Source: Hyphomicrobiales bacterium (lineage in GTDB: Bacteria > Pseudomonadota > Alphaproteobacteria > Rhizobiales > Rhizobiaceae). From it: DNA of 64,000 bases. The position numbers and the translations under genes were made by a program. Below, in pieces: positions 52,105 through 62,127 of this stretch. Below the pieces are notes generated by a model. The model searched no databases. It was not told the DNA's origin and saw nothing but the letters and a program-made list of their open reading frames with translations. Location: positions 170,000 through 233,999 of the forward strand of contig UBYA01000006.1 of NCBI GenBank assembly GCA_900469615.1, read 5' to 3'. Each line of letters opens with the position of its first letter. The stretch's first letter is position 1.

Positions 52105-52878
52105 TTACTTCGAAACGTCCTGTCCGAAGTATTTCTGGGAAATCTTGGCATAGGTGCCGTCAGCCTTGATATCGGCCAGCGCCTTGTTGATGGCGGCCTG
52201 CAGCTCCGGCTCGCCCTTGCGGATGATGGCGGCGGAATAATCGGCATTGGCCTGCTGGGCGACGATCTTCACCGGCGCATCGGGCTTGTGCTTCTTGAAG
52301 TCGAGGAAGGAGAGGCTGTCGTTGATCGTCGCGTCGGCGCGGCCGGTCAGCACGAGCTGGATCGACTGGTCGAAACCATCCGTGCCGACGAGCTCGGCGC
52401 CGGACTCCGTGGCGAGCTTGCCGAAGTTGCTGGTCAGCGACTGCGCGGACTTCTTGCCCTTGAGATCGGCGAAATCCTTGATGTCGGTGTTGCTGTCCTT
52501 GACGATCAGCACGGCCTTGGAGGCGATGTAGGGATCGGAGAAATCATACTTCTGCTTGCGGGCGTCGGTGATGCCGACCTCGTTGATGACGGTGTCGTAG
52601 CGGTTGGCGTCGAGGCCGGCGATCAGGCCGTCCCACTTGCCTTCGAGGAACTGTGCCTTGACGCCGAGCTTGGCGGCGATCGCTTCGGCGATCTCGACAT
52701 CGAAGCCGGTGAGCTTGTTGTTCTCGTCATGATAGGTGAAGGGCGCATAGGTGCCTTCCGTGCCGACTTTCAGCACGCCGGCCGCCTGGATCGCCTTGAG
52801 GTTGTCGCCGGCATGTGCCGGCAGGAGGAGCGCGGCCTGTACAAGCGCGGCAGCAGCGGCAGTCTTCAACCAGTTCAT
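52105..52878 (-). CDS. Polar amino-acid periplasmic binding protein
   Basis: Secreted binding protein of 257 residues. The signal peptide (WLKTAAAAALVQAALLLPAHA) ends before GDNLKAIQAAG. The mature protein has the family-3 pattern: LKVGTEGTYAPFTYHDENN (about 37-55) and KLTGFDVEIAEAIAAKLG. It binds a polar amino acid, possibly cystine or a related one, but specificity is not readable. First gene of the minus-strand operon; a strong hairpin separates it from the permease gene. Confidence 0.91.
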   Translation of the reverse strand: MNWLKTAAAAALVQAALLLPAHAGDNLKAIQAAGVLKVGTEGTYAPFTYHDENNKLTGFDVEIAEAIAAKLGVKAQFLEGKWDGLIAGLDANRYDTVINEVGITDARKQKYDFSDPYIASKAVLIVKDSNTDIKDFADLKGKKSAQSLTSNFGKLATESGAELVGTDGFDQSIQLVLTGRADATINDSLSFLDFKKHKPDAPVKIVAQQANADYSAAIIRKGEPELQAAINKALADIKADGTYAKISQKYFGQDVSK

Positions 52879-53108
52879 CGTTTTCTTCCGTTTCTGGAGC
52901 GGTTTTATTCAATGTCGCATACATCGCAGAAAAATCGCAGCGCGGAAGCGTAGAAAACTGCGAGATAAATGGGCAATTGCGAATATTTTTCTCAAGATTC
53001 GGCGGATTCGACAGCTTTGCGAAGAAAGCCGCTCATTTGCACAAACGTTCAAGATCAATCCGGCGCCGCGGGCGACAATCATTCCTTCCATATCCGAAAG
53101 GGAAGACC

Positions 53109-53495
53109 ATGACAGATGTCAATGCGGCTCGGGGGAAGCAGGCCGTCAATTTGCAGGAGAAGCTTGAAAGGATCGAGGGGTTCTGGCAGCCTCGCGTCAT
53201 CGCTGAAATGAATGACTATCAGTTCAAGCTCGTCCGCATCGAGGGGGATTTCATCTGGCATGATCATCCGGAAACGGATGAGACGTTCATCGTTATAGAG
53301 GGGCGGTTGCGGATCGATTTTCGTGACGGTGCCGTCCATATCGGACCTGGCGAAATGTTCGTCGTTCCGAAGGGAATGGAGCACAAGCCCTTCGCGGAGA
53401 AGGAAGTCCGGATGATGCTGATCGAACCGCGCGGCACTTTGAACACCGGTCGCGAAGGCGGTGCAAGGACGGCTGAGAACGATATCTGGATATAG
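53109..53495 (+). CDS. Cupin-domain protein
   Basis: Small cytoplasmic cupin of 128 residues. Cupin motif 1 is FIWHDHPETDETFIVIEGRL (about 52-71), with the metal-binding His-x-His and Glu, and motif 2 is IGPGEMFVVPKGMEHKPF, with the third His. A single-domain cupin of this kind may be an isomerase, dioxygenase or sugar-binding sensor; function is undefined. ATG 53109 follows GGGAAG. Confidence 0.85.
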   Translation: MTDVNAARGKQAVNLQEKLERIEGFWQPRVIAEMNDYQFKLVRIEGDFIWHDHPETDETFIVIEGRLRIDFRDGAVHIGPGEMFVVPKGMEHKPFAEKEVRMMLIEPRGTLNTGREGGARTAENDIWI

Positions 53496-53636
53496 ATTGC
53501 ATCGCGCCGACCGGTGGGTTGCCGAGGTCTTGTTGACGACTGCGTGAGCCGTATGGCAGCCTTTCCGCCAACAGGCGCTTCCTCGTCTTTATGATCGTAG
53601 CGGCGCTAGACCTCCAGACAGGCGCGGCGTGTACCG

Positions 53637-54575
53637 ATGCATCCTCGACTCCTGAAAACATTCCTGGCGGTCGCCCGAAGCAAAAGCTTCACGCGGGCGG
53701 CGCAGGAGGTTCATCTTGCGCAATCCAGCGTCAGCGACCAGATGCAGTCGCTCGAGGTTGAGTTGGGAGCGGTGCTTTTTACCCGCTCGAAACAAGGTCT
53801 AGGGCTGACGCAGGCGGGTGAGACGCTGGTCTCATATGCCGAGGAGATGTTGGCGCTGGCGGACGAGGCACGCGGGGCCGTCGTGGCAGCCGCAGGGCAT
53901 CAGGCCGGGTTGGTCACGATAGGTGCGCTGGAGACAATCGCCGCTATCACGCTTCCCGAGTGGCTGTCGGCTTTCCAGAGCGATCATCCCGATGTCAGCC
54001 TTCAGCTGAAGGTGGCCGGCAGCGGCGATCTGTTGCGCAAGCTCGACACCGGCGAGATCGACCTTGCTTTCTGCTTCGATCAGGGTGGTTTCGACGAGCG
54101 TTTCGTCCGGCGGGCAATCGCGACCGAGCCGCTGATCGTTGCGATACACCCCCAGGCAAAATTCATGGCGAGAGAGCTGGATTTGGCCGGGCTTGCATCG
54201 ATGGAGTTTCTTGCGACCGAGGTCGGCTGCGCCTACCGCGCCATGTTCGACAAGGCATTTGCCGACGCCGGCGTGCCAGCGCCGAAGCCTTCCGCGGAGG
54301 TCGGCAGCGTCGGTGCGATCATCCGGCTGGTGGCGGCCGGCGCTGGAATCGCGCTGGTGCCGCGTCTTGCGGCTGCCGAGGCGCTCGATCGCGGTGAAAT
54401 CAGTGAGATGTCGTGGCCAGGATCGGACCGGACGGTGACGTTGGCGATGATCTGGCGTCGCCGGCGGGTTCAGCCGCCAGCGCTGCGATCGCTGCTGACG
54501 GCCTCAATCGAACACTTCGCGGCGGTCAGATCAGCCGGTGTCCGCCCTCGACATGCAGTGTCGTCCCCGTCGTAA
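53637..54575 (+). CDS. LysR-family transcriptional regulator
   Basis: Regulator of 312 residues. The winged helix is at 1-60 (FLAVARSKSFTRAAQEVHLA, then QSSVSDQMQSLEVELGAVLF). An effector domain follows from about 90 (GLVTIGALETIAAITLPEWL). LysR proteins usually regulate a divergent neighbour; here upstream is a same-strand cupin gene, and the SDR gene downstream is convergent, overlapping the LysR 3' end by 50 bp. The target is therefore unclear. Confidence 0.88.
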   Translation: MHPRLLKTFLAVARSKSFTRAAQEVHLAQSSVSDQMQSLEVELGAVLFTRSKQGLGLTQAGETLVSYAEEMLALADEARGAVVAAAGHQAGLVTIGALETIAAITLPEWLSAFQSDHPDVSLQLKVAGSGDLLRKLDTGEIDLAFCFDQGGFDERFVRRAIATEPLIVAIHPQAKFMARELDLAGLASMEFLATEVGCAYRAMFDKAFADAGVPAPKPSAEVGSVGAIIRLVAAGAGIALVPRLAAAEALDRGEISEMSWPGSDRTVTLAMIWRRRRVQPPALRSLLTASIEHFAAVRSAGVRPRHAVSSPS

Positions 54576-55260
54576 AGCCATTGCCCATCAGATAGCCGAT
54601 AGCCTTGGCGATATCCTCGGGTTGGCCGATGCGGCCGACCGGCAGCCGCTTTGCCATGGCGTCCAGCGTTTCGTCCTTCTTGTCGCCGGCTACGAATGTC
54701 CAGATAGGTGTGTCGACCCAGCCAGGCGAAACAACGTTGACGCGGATCGGCGCCAGCTCGACTGCGAGCGCACGGACCAGCCCCTCCAATGCCGCGTTGA
54801 CGGCGGCGACGACCGAACCTCGTGCCGACGGGCGGTAGGCCGCGATACCGGATGTAAATGTGATCGAGCCGGTGGACGCGAGTTTTGGGGCGCCATGTTT
54901 GGCGAGCAGCAGCGGTCCATAGAATTTGCTTTCCACCACCCTTTGCGCTGCCTTCAGATCCAGTGAGGGCAGCAATTCATAGGCGCCTTCGATGTCGGCG
55001 GCGGTGCTGACGATATGATCGAGCCCTTCGATCCGTCCGAAAAGATCGGCGACCTGCGCTTCCTGTGTGATATCGAGCGCGACAGTGGACAGCGCCGAAC
55101 TTTGCAATTCCGCACGGGCATGCCGGAGCTTGTCCTCGTTCCGCCCGACGATGATTACCTCCGCGCCGGCTGCGATAGCCTGTTTCGCCAGCGCCAGGCC
55201 CATTCCGGAACTGCCGCCGACGATGAGGATTCGTGAATTCGTCATGTCTGCCGATGCCAT
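54526..55260 (-). CDS. Atypical short-chain dehydrogenase/reductase
   Basis: SDR-fold protein of 244 residues. The NAD(P) motif is GGSSGMG (about 14-20) and VNVVSPGWVDTP is conserved near 175. The catalytic tetrad looks broken: counted from the serine in FTSGIAAY, the positions normally Tyr and Lys are occupied by Val (ARGSVVAAVNAALEG). A subgroup of SDRs shares this AVNAAL pattern. It may bind cofactor without classical hydride transfer. ATG 55260 has GGGAG upstream. It is convergent with the LysR gene (50-bp overlap). Confidence 0.82.
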   Translation of the reverse strand: MASADMTNSRILIVGGSSGMGLALAKQAIAAGAEVIIVGRNEDKLRHARAELQSSALSTVALDITQEAQVADLFGRIEGLDHIVSTAADIEGAYELLPSLDLKAAQRVVESKFYGPLLLAKHGAPKLASTGSITFTSGIAAYRPSARGSVVAAVNAALEGLVRALAVELAPIRVNVVSPGWVDTPIWTFVAGDKKDETLDAMAKRLPVGRIGQPEDIAKAIGYLMGNGFTTGTTLHVEGGHRLI

Positions 55261-55370
55261 GTATTTTACTCCCGATGTGGATGCTTTCGGGGAAGACTTG
55301 GCAGAAAGGCCGGAAGATCGAAAACGGAGAAAAACGATGATATCATCGGATTTTCCGATGTCGGCGCCGG

Positions 55371-55476
55371 CTAGAGCAATTCCAGGAAAAGTGCGCCGCG
55401 GTTTTCCGTCCGGGATCGCGTAAAAACAAAGGGATAGAGCGGTTCATCGATTCCGTGAAACGAGGAACTGCTCTAG
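55371..55476. repeat. RIME-like palindromic intergenic repeat
   Basis: About 106 bp with terminal inverted repeats CTAGAGCA (55371-55378) and TGCTCTAG (55469-55476). Internal blocks GCGGTTTTCCGTCC, GCGTAAAAACAAAGGGATAG and CGATTCCGTGAAACGAGG are typical of the mosaic elements scattered between genes in Rhizobiaceae. It can fold into a long hairpin. It lies in the 253-bp gap between the SDR and EamA genes. A degenerate relative is at 11123. Confidence 0.75.
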
Positions 55477-55513
55477 GCATTTGGGATGGCAATTATGGCG
55501 TTGAAACCTGTAT

Positions 55514-56386
55514 TCACGCCGCAGCCGGCCGCCGTTTGATCCGTTCGCTGACGATGATGATGAATCCGGCGCTGAGGATCAGGATCGCGCCGATGAAGGT
55601 GTTGGCGCCGGGGATGTCGCCCCAGATCATGTAGCCGAGCAGGAAGGCCCAGACGAGCGAGGTGTATTCGAACGGCGCCAGCACCGAGACCGGGGCCTGG
55701 CGCATGCCTTCGAAGAGAGCGAGCTGGCCGGCGCCGGCAATCACGCCGGTCAGCGCCAGCAGGACCACCTGGAAGGGTGTCGGCGTGTGCCAGTGGGCGA
55801 TCGCCATGCCGGCGGTCAGGACAATGAACATGATGTTGGAGACGGCCATCTGGATATGGCTCTTCTCGTGCAGCGCGGTCTTGCGCAGCAGCACCATGCC
55901 GCTTGCCCACAGGACGGCGGCTTGCAGCGCCAGATAGACCGGCCAGGAGATCGACAGGCCTACCGGATTGGAGGCGATGACCACGCCGCAGAAGCCGACG
56001 CCGACGGCCATCCAGCGCGCGAACGTGACCTTTTCGCGCAGCACGATGGTCGCAAGGATCGTGCCGACGATGGGGGCTGCGTAATAGAGCGTCGTCACCT
56101 CGGCGAGTTGCAGGTAGGAAGCGGCCGAATAATAGGAAATCCAGGCGATCAGGATGATGACGCTGCGCACGATCATCGGCTTGAGGATCGGCGAGCGCGC
56201 AACCTTGTGAACGAGCGCGGGTCCCTCGAAGACGAAGCAGCCGGCCAGGATGGTGCAGCTTCGGATGAACAGGACTTGCCAGACCGGAATGGAGGCGACA
56301 AGCAGCTTCACCGCCGAATCGTGGGCGGTGAACAGCATGTAGGCAAACACCGTAAGCAGGATGCCGTAGCCGATGGAGTTTTTCAC
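55514..56386 (-). CDS. EamA/DMT family exporter
   Basis: Membrane protein of 290 residues with ten helices in two EamA repeats (about 10-140 and 155-285). Typical segments are ILIAWISYYSAASYLQLAEVTTLYY at the end of repeat 1 (Y-x-x-A-L-x-pattern) and LAPFEYTSLVWAFLLGYMIWGD in repeat 2. Such carriers export metabolites or amino acids. The start is GTG 56386; no ATG fits better. Substrate unknown. Confidence 0.85.
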   Translation of the reverse strand: MKNSIGYGILLTVFAYMLFTAHDSAVKLLVASIPVWQVLFIRSCTILAGCFVFEGPALVHKVARSPILKPMIVRSVIILIAWISYYSAASYLQLAEVTTLYYAAPIVGTILATIVLREKVTFARWMAVGVGFCGVVIASNPVGLSISWPVYLALQAAVLWASGMVLLRKTALHEKSHIQMAVSNIMFIVLTAGMAIAHWHTPTPFQVVLLALTGVIAGAGQLALFEGMRQAPVSVLAPFEYTSLVWAFLLGYMIWGDIPGANTFIGAILILSAGFIIIVSERIKRRPAAA

Positions 56387-56642
56387 GGGGATGCACCAGA
56401 GGATGACCCGAAGCGGGCCGGCTGAAGAACATTTCAGTCTTCAATCGATAGGAGCCTACTTTTTCGCCGTCAATAGGGCTTTTCGACGGCTGCTGAGGGT
56501 CACGAAATATTTATTCGGGGTTGTGGCGGCTTTGCCTGCGCTTTAACAGACGGAGACGAAATGTGACCGGCATCCCGGTTTCGGGCCGTTGAGATTTCAA
56601 TCGATTTAAATAGACTGCGGCAAGCGCTTTGGAGGAATTTTC

Positions 56643-57842
56643 ATGGACGAGAGGATGAGAATGGCGGGCCTGGAGGCGCAAAGGAGCGGATTTTTCACAA
56701 AACCGCGCGCCGCCGTGTCCCTGCTGTTCTTGCTGAACGGGTTCATGGTCGGCTGCTGGGCGCCGAAAATTCCCGAATTCGCCGAGCGGCTGCACCTGAC
56801 GAAATTCGAGCTCGGCCTGATGATCCTCGCCTTTGGCGTCGGGTCGCTGGTGATGATGCCGCTTGCGGGTGCGCAGATCGCCGTGCGTGGATCGCGCATC
56901 GTCGTGCGCGCCTTTGCGGTGCTGCTGCTGCCGATGATTCTGGCTCTCACCCTGGCGCCGAACGTCTGGACTGCGGCCATCGCGCTTTTCCTTTTCGGCG
57001 GCTTCGTCGGCGCCATGGACGTGGCGATGAACGCCAACGCCGTCTCGGTCGAGAAATCCATGCGCCGGGCGATCATGTCCTCCTGCCATGCCTTCTGGAG
57101 CCTGGGCGGCCTGTTGGGGTCGGCGATCGGCGGGCTGCTGATTTCCCGCTGGGGCGTTCTCGGCCACGCCGAGGCGTCGACCGTTCTCGCCGTTCTTTTC
57201 CTGATCGTCGCCTGGCCAATGGTTCTGGGCGACCAGCCGCATCCCGACGAAGCCAAGCCGAAGGCAAAGCTGCCGATGATCCCGCTGCCCTGGCTGCTCG
57301 GTATCGTCGCGCTGTTCTGCATGGTGCCGGAAGGCGCGGTGCTCGATTGGAGCGCGCTCTATCTCGGTCAGGAAAAGGGCGCGTCGGTGGCGCTGTCCGG
57401 CTTCGGCTTCGCCGCGTTTTCGGCCACCATGGCGACCATGCGCTTTGCCGGCGATTTCGTGCGCGACTGGCTGGGTGCCGTGCGCACGCTGCGCGTCTGC
57501 ACGGTCTTTGCCATCGTCGGCATGCTGATGGCGGCGCTGGCGCCGAATGCGGAAATCGCCATTCTCGGTTTCGCGCTGTGCGGCATCGGGATTTCCAACA
57601 TGGTGCCGATCGCGTTTTCGGCGGCCGGCAACATTCCGGGCCTGCAGCCCGGCATCGGCATTTCGGTCGTCACGACGCTCGGCTATTCCGGTATGCTGGT
57701 GGCACCGTCCGCCATCGGCTTCGCCGCCGAGCATGTCGGCTTCTCGCCTGTGCTGATGGCGCTGCCGGTGCTGCTGCTCGTGGTGCTGGCCTTGTCGCCG
57801 CTCGCGCGCTACGCCGACGGCATTGGCGGCAGCAAGCATTAA
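56643..57842 (+). CDS. MFS transporter (YbjJ-like)
   Basis: Inner-membrane carrier of 399 residues with about 12 helices. The N-terminal FLLNGFMVGCWAPKIPEFAE (about 30-49) and CHAFWSLGGLLGSAIGGLL (about 140-158) are typical of the YbjJ/FucP-like branch of the major facilitator superfamily. GGAGG precedes the ATG. The substrate is not known. It is in the same direction as ispG, 127 bp upstream, but co-transcription is not obvious. Confidence 0.87.
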   Translation: MDERMRMAGLEAQRSGFFTKPRAAVSLLFLLNGFMVGCWAPKIPEFAERLHLTKFELGLMILAFGVGSLVMMPLAGAQIAVRGSRIVVRAFAVLLLPMILALTLAPNVWTAAIALFLFGGFVGAMDVAMNANAVSVEKSMRRAIMSSCHAFWSLGGLLGSAIGGLLISRWGVLGHAEASTVLAVLFLIVAWPMVLGDQPHPDEAKPKAKLPMIPLPWLLGIVALFCMVPEGAVLDWSALYLGQEKGASVALSGFGFAAFSATMATMRFAGDFVRDWLGAVRTLRVCTVFAIVGMLMAALAPNAEIAILGFALCGIGISNMVPIAFSAAGNIPGLQPGIGISVVTTLGYSGMLVAPSAIGFAAEHVGFSPVLMALPVLLLVVLALSPLARYADGIGGSKH

Positions 57843-57969
57843 TTTCGTCATTTTTGACCGGTAACGGGTGGCTCCTGTCCGATCAAAAGAGATTGCCGGA
57901 GCGGTTGACAACGATCGTTTCGTGATCCACCTGAAAGGCACCCGTTTCAAAGGCCTGCGAGAGCTTTCC

Positions 57970-59223
57970 ATGTCGTCCGCCAGTGATTTCGATCCGAAAC
58001 CGCGCCGTTCCTCCGTTGCCGTCGATGTCGGCGGCGTGATCGTCGGCGGCGGTGCGCCTGTGGTCGTGCAGTCCATGACCAACACCGATACGGCCGATGT
58101 CGATTCGACCGTGGCGCAGGTGGCGGCCCTCTTCAAGGCCGGCTCCGAGCTCGTGCGTATCACCGTCGATCGTGACGAGAGCGCGGCCGCCGTGCCGAAG
58201 ATCCGCGAGCGGCTGCTGCGGCTCGGCATGGACGTGCCGCTGATCGGCGATTTTCATTATATCGGCCACAAGCTGCTTGCCGATCATCCGGCCTGCGCCG
58301 AGGCACTGGCGAAATACCGCATCAATCCCGGCAATGTCGGTTTCAAGGACAAGAAGGACAAGCAGTTCGCCGAAATCATCGAAATGGCGATCCGCTACGA
58401 CAAGCCGGTGCGCATCGGCGTCAACTGGGGCTCGCTCGATCAGGACCTATTGACCGCGCTGATGGACAAGAATGCCGCCGAAGGCTCTCCGTTGTCGGCC
58501 CGGCAGGTGACGCGCGAGACCATCGTGCAATCGGCACTGATCTCGGCCGATCTCGCCGAAGAAATCGGTCTGCCGCGCAACCGCATCATCCTGTCGGCCA
58601 AGGTCAGCCAGGTACAGGATCTGATCGCCGTCTATTCCATGCTGTCCGAACGCTCCGACCACGCCCTGCATCTCGGCCTCACCGAGGCCGGCATGGGCTC
58701 GAAGGGCATCGTCGCTTCGTCCGCCGCCATGGGCTATGTGCTGCAGCACGGCATCGGTGACACGATCCGCGTTTCGTTGACCCCGGAGCCGAATGGCGAC
58801 CGCACCCGTGAGGTGCAGGTGGCGCAGGAGCTCCTGCAGGTCATGGGCTTCCGCCAGTTCATTCCCGTCGTCGCGGCTTGTCCCGGCTGCGGCCGAACGA
58901 CGTCGACCGTCTTCCAGGAGCTGGCGCAGAACATCCAGAACGACATTCGCAAGAACATGCCGGTCTGGCGCGAAAAGTATCCGGGGGTCGAGGCGCTGAA
59001 CGTCGCCGTCATGGGCTGCATCGTCAACGGTCCCGGTGAAAGCAAGCATGCCGATATCGGCATTTCCCTGCCCGGCACCGGCGAGACGCCGGCCGCCCCG
59101 GTCTTCATCGACGGCCAGAAGGCCATGACGTTGCGCGGCCCGAACATCGCTTCGGATTTCGAGGCGCTGGTTGGCGATTACATCGAGAAGCGGTTCGGCC
59201 GGAAGGATGTCGCGGCGGAGTGA
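57970..59223 (+). CDS. ispG: HMB-PP synthase IspG
   Basis: Iron-sulfur enzyme of 417 residues of the MEP isoprenoid pathway, converting MEcPP to HMB-PP. The N-terminal barrel starts [20 protein letters not shown] (about 32-51). The C-terminal [4Fe-4S] ligands are in [10 protein letters not shown] (about 300) and [10 protein letters not shown] (about 343). Start ATG 57970 has GAGAG upstream; an in-frame start 34 codons earlier is not conserved in the family. It links functionally with ispA 1 kb downstream on the other strand. Confidence 0.95.
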   Translation: MSSASDFDPKPRRSSVAVDVGGVIVGGGAPVVVQSMTNTDTADVDSTVAQVAALFKAGSELVRITVDRDESAAAVPKIRERLLRLGMDVPLIGDFHYIGHKLLADHPACAEALAKYRINPGNVGFKDKKDKQFAEIIEMAIRYDKPVRIGVNWGSLDQDLLTALMDKNAAEGSPLSARQVTRETIVQSALISADLAEEIGLPRNRIILSAKVSQVQDLIAVYSMLSERSDHALHLGLTEAGMGSKGIVASSAAMGYVLQHGIGDTIRVSLTPEPNGDRTREVQVAQELLQVMGFRQFIPVVAACPGCGRTTSTVFQELAQNIQNDIRKNMPVWREKYPGVEALNVAVMGCIVNGPGESKHADIGISLPGTGETPAAPVFIDGQKAMTLRGPNIASDFEALVGDYIEKRFGRKDVAAE

Positions 59224-59304
59224 TCCGCCGCTCAAGCCGCCTTATCTGCCGGTTTTCACGTAATTCCGGCCGCAAAGCTGCTTCGCACCTTCGTCGAGGC
59301 TGCT

Positions 59305-59946
59305 TTAGATGTTGCTCGTCAGCAGCTTGATGCCGGCAAAGCAGTAGAAGCCGGCCATGACGCCCTCGATCCAGCGGCGCGCATTGCGATAGACCTTCAG
59401 CGCATGGGGTGTCGAAAACAGGATCGCATAGCCCATGAACACCACGAAGCCGGTGACGCCGCAAACCGCGATGATCAGCACCGCCACGGAAGCGGGCGCT
59501 CCCTGAGGCATGCCGAGCGCGATGATGGCAAGCCAGGCGAAGATCGCTTTCGGATTGGTGACGTGGATGCCGTAGCCGCGCAGGAGCAGCGATTTGAAGC
59601 CGGGCGTTTTCGGTCCTTCCGCCGCGGTCGGCATCTCGCCGCTGGCCCGAACGGCGCGGAATGCCTTGTAGGCGAGATAGAGCAGGTAGATGCCGCCGAA
59701 AATTTTCAGCACCTCCAGCGCCATGGCATAGGTTTGCAGCAGCGTGGCAAGACCTGCGGCAGCCGCGGTCGCCCAGGTCAGCGAGCCGCCGAAGATGCCG
59801 AGCGCTATGGTCGTGCCGGCCTTGCGGCCATGCGTCATCGATGTGCCGATGATGGCCATGATCGCCGGACCCGGACTGACCACGGCAACGATGTAGGCAA
59901 TATAGGCCGGCAGAATCTGCGGCAGATAGGCAAGCGTTTCGTGCAT
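59305..59946 (-). CDS. LysE/RhtB family amino-acid exporter
   Basis: Membrane protein of 213 residues with five or six helices. The N-terminal AYIAYIVAVVSPGPAIMAII (about 15-34) with the PGPA motif, followed by GRKAGTTIALGIFGGSL, is diagnostic. These carriers export amino acids or homoserine lactone-like compounds. I use ATG 59946; an in-frame start at 60054 would add 36 residues outside the family. Confidence 0.9.
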   Translation of the reverse strand: MHETLAYLPQILPAYIAYIVAVVSPGPAIMAIIGTSMTHGRKAGTTIALGIFGGSLTWATAAAAGLATLLQTYAMALEVLKIFGGIYLLYLAYKAFRAVRASGEMPTAAEGPKTPGFKSLLLRGYGIHVTNPKAIFAWLAIIALGMPQGAPASVAVLIIAVCGVTGFVVFMGYAILFSTPHALKVYRNARRWIEGVMAGFYCFAGIKLLTSNI

Positions 59947-60205
59947 GGAGAAATTTCCCGAAGCATCGGCCGGCGCGAACAATTCTGCGTCTATGGGCCA
60001 ATCCCGGGACGGCAATGTGTCACAAAATGCAGCGGAAATCACCCGGCAACGCATGGATTCTTGTTATGGTGACATTCCATCGCCGAATGGATCGCAAGTC
60101 GGGCTGCCATGCCGGCCTGTTCCGGCATCCATAAACGCCCTTGAGCGGTGCGCTGCGGCGGTTGGCCCGTCTGCCGGCGGACTGCCTCGTGCTCCTGCGC
60201 CCGAG

Positions 60206-61120
60206 TCAGTTCCTGCGGTTCGCGACGAAACGGGCGGTTTCCGTCAGCACGTCTGCCTTGTCGCCATAGCCTGACAGCAGGCCGGCTGCTTCGCTTACCA
60301 GCCTTGAAAGCGTCGCCTCGGCCCATTCCTGACCGCGCAGGGCAACCAGTGTGCCCTTGCCGCGAGCGGCATCCTTGCCGGTTGCCTTGCCCATGGTGGC
60401 GGCATCGGCGGTGAGGTCGAGAAGATCGTCGGCGAGCTGGAAGGCAAGGCCGATCTTTTCGCCGAACGTCCGAAGACGCTGGCGGTCTTGCGCCGATGCG
60501 CCAGCGATGATGGCCCCGGCCTCGCAGGCGAAGCGGATCAACGCGCCGGTCTTCATCGCCTGCAGCGTGGTGATGCCGCGCTCGTCAGGCGGCTCTTTCT
60601 CAGCGGCGAGATCGAGGGCCTGGCCGCCGGCCATGCCGCCGATGCCGGCAGCGCGCGCCAGCGCCAGAACGAGCGCCATCTTCCGATCCGCCGGCAGCTC
60701 GGTTTCGGGGGCGGCAATGATGTCGAAGGCATAGGTCAGCAGGCTGTCGCCTGCCAGGATCGCCGTTGCATAGTCGAAGGCGATATGCACCGTCGGCTGG
60801 CCGCGGCGCAGGTCGTCGTCGTCCATGGCGGGCAGGTCGTCATGGACGAGGGAATAACAGTGCACGCATTCGAGTGCGGCGCCGACCCTGAGCGCGGCCT
60901 CCGCGTTGCCGCCGAGAAGCGCGGCCGATTCCATGACGAGAAAGGGACGCAGGCGCTTGCCGCCATTCAGGACACCGTGGCGCATGGCGCCCAGAAGCCG
61001 CGCCGGGCGAACGATCTCGTCGTTTGCCGGGGCATCGCCGAGAAGCCGGTTCAGCAGGGCTTCGATCTTGCCGGCATTGTCCCGGAGGCGCTGTTCGAAT
61101 GAGGAGTAGGTGCTGTCCAT
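60206..61120 (-). CDS. ispA: Farnesyl/polyprenyl diphosphate synthase (IspA)
   Basis: Prenyltransferase of 304 residues. The first Asp-rich motif is [15 protein letters not shown] (about 92-106), with the two-residue insertion typical of bacterial FPP synthases, and the second is FQLADDLLD (about 232-240). The [10 protein letters not shown] segment binds isopentenyl diphosphate. It produces C15 or C20 precursors for undecaprenyl carrier, quinones and carotenoid-like lipids. ATG 61120 gives the usual N-terminus; a longer frame opening at 61393 overlaps the divergent mtgA region. Confidence 0.92.
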   Translation of the reverse strand: MDSTYSSFEQRLRDNAGKIEALLNRLLGDAPANDEIVRPARLLGAMRHGVLNGGKRLRPFLVMESAALLGGNAEAALRVGAALECVHCYSLVHDDLPAMDDDDLRRGQPTVHIAFDYATAILAGDSLLTYAFDIIAAPETELPADRKMALVLALARAAGIGGMAGGQALDLAAEKEPPDERGITTLQAMKTGALIRFACEAGAIIAGASAQDRQRLRTFGEKIGLAFQLADDLLDLTADAATMGKATGKDAARGKGTLVALRGQEWAEATLSRLVSEAAGLLSGYGDKADVLTETARFVANRRN

Positions 61121-61334
61121 GGCCGCTGTTTGGCATGAGAGGCGGTTGCTGGCAACGAGAATTGTCAACAGCCGGATGGGGAATCGCGCCGGACTCTGGT
61201 CATCGCTGCATGTAGGCGGTATGACGAATGCAGCATCAGCGCGTTTCCCGGTTGCATCCAGCCTGCGCCGGGATGGAGCCATCGTGGACCTTCGGCAATT
61301 GGACATATCGACGGACAATGAGGAGGAAGCCGAA

Positions 61335-62045
61335 GTGCCGCAACGGTCCGGCCTGCTTGCGCGATTCAAGGCAAGGCCGCTTTGGCAGCGCATCGTCCTG
61401 GTGCTGATCGGCGTTTTCCTGCTGCCCTATCTTTTCATTTTCGTCTATCTGCTGCCGCTCATCCACCCCGTCTCGACCCTGATGATCGGGGATGCCGTCA
61501 CCTTTCGCGGCTATGACCGCCGCTGGGTGCCGCTCGACAATATTGCGCCCGTGCTGGTGAAATCGGTCATGGTGTCCGAGGATGGGCAGTTCTGTTATCA
61601 TGGCGGCGTCGATTGGGGCGAAATGCGGGTGCTTGTCGACGAAACCCTGCACGGCAAGTCGACGCGCGGCGGCAGCACGATCCCGATGCAGACGGTGAAG
61701 AACCTTTTTCTCTGGAACAGCCGCTCCTTCGTGCGCAAGACCCTGGAACTGCCGCTGGCGGTTTTCGCCTCCGCCGTCTGGTCCAAGCGCCGCATGATGG
61801 AGATTTACCTCAATGTCGCCGAATGGGGCCCGGGCATTTACGGCATCGAGGCGGCGGCGCGCTATCATTTCAAGGTGCCGGCCTCAAGGCTCACGGCGCG
61901 CCAGGCGGCTCTTCTCGCCGTTTCGCTTCCCAACCCGATCGACCGGGTGGCGAGCAAGCCGGGGCGAGGGCTCAGCCAGCTTGCCTCGCTGATCCAGCGC
62001 CGCGCCCGGAATGCGGATGCATACATCAGATGTCTTTATGACTGA
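61335..62045 (+). CDS. mtgA: Monofunctional peptidoglycan glycosyltransferase MtgA
   Basis: GT51 enzyme of 236 residues that polymerises lipid II in the periplasm. One N-terminal membrane helix ([20 protein letters not shown]) anchors it. GT51 motif 1 is [15 protein letters not shown], with the catalytic Glu, and motif 2 is [37 protein letters not shown] follows. GTG 61335 is chosen because GAGGAGGAAG lies right before it and the length fits MtgA; in-frame starts at 61110 and 61221 would add 38-75 residues of poor quality. Divergent from ispA. Confidence 0.9.
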   Translation: MPQRSGLLARFKARPLWQRIVLVLIGVFLLPYLFIFVYLLPLIHPVSTLMIGDAVTFRGYDRRWVPLDNIAPVLVKSVMVSEDGQFCYHGGVDWGEMRVLVDETLHGKSTRGGSTIPMQTVKNLFLWNSRSFVRKTLELPLAVFASAVWSKRRMMEIYLNVAEWGPGIYGIEAAARYHFKVPASRLTARQAALLAVSLPNPIDRVASKPGRGLSQLASLIQRRARNADAYIRCLYD

Positions 62046-62127
62046 GATCACAACTTGTCGTTCGATCGGCTGATCGTCATCCGGCATTGTCGGTCAGGAC
62101 GCAGGAACCGGAAAGGAAACAGCGATC

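Noticed and set aside
56511..58229. Minus-strand frame opposite the MFS transporter and ispG
   Set aside because: Composition is typical of an antisense shadow, and both plus-strand genes are well supported.
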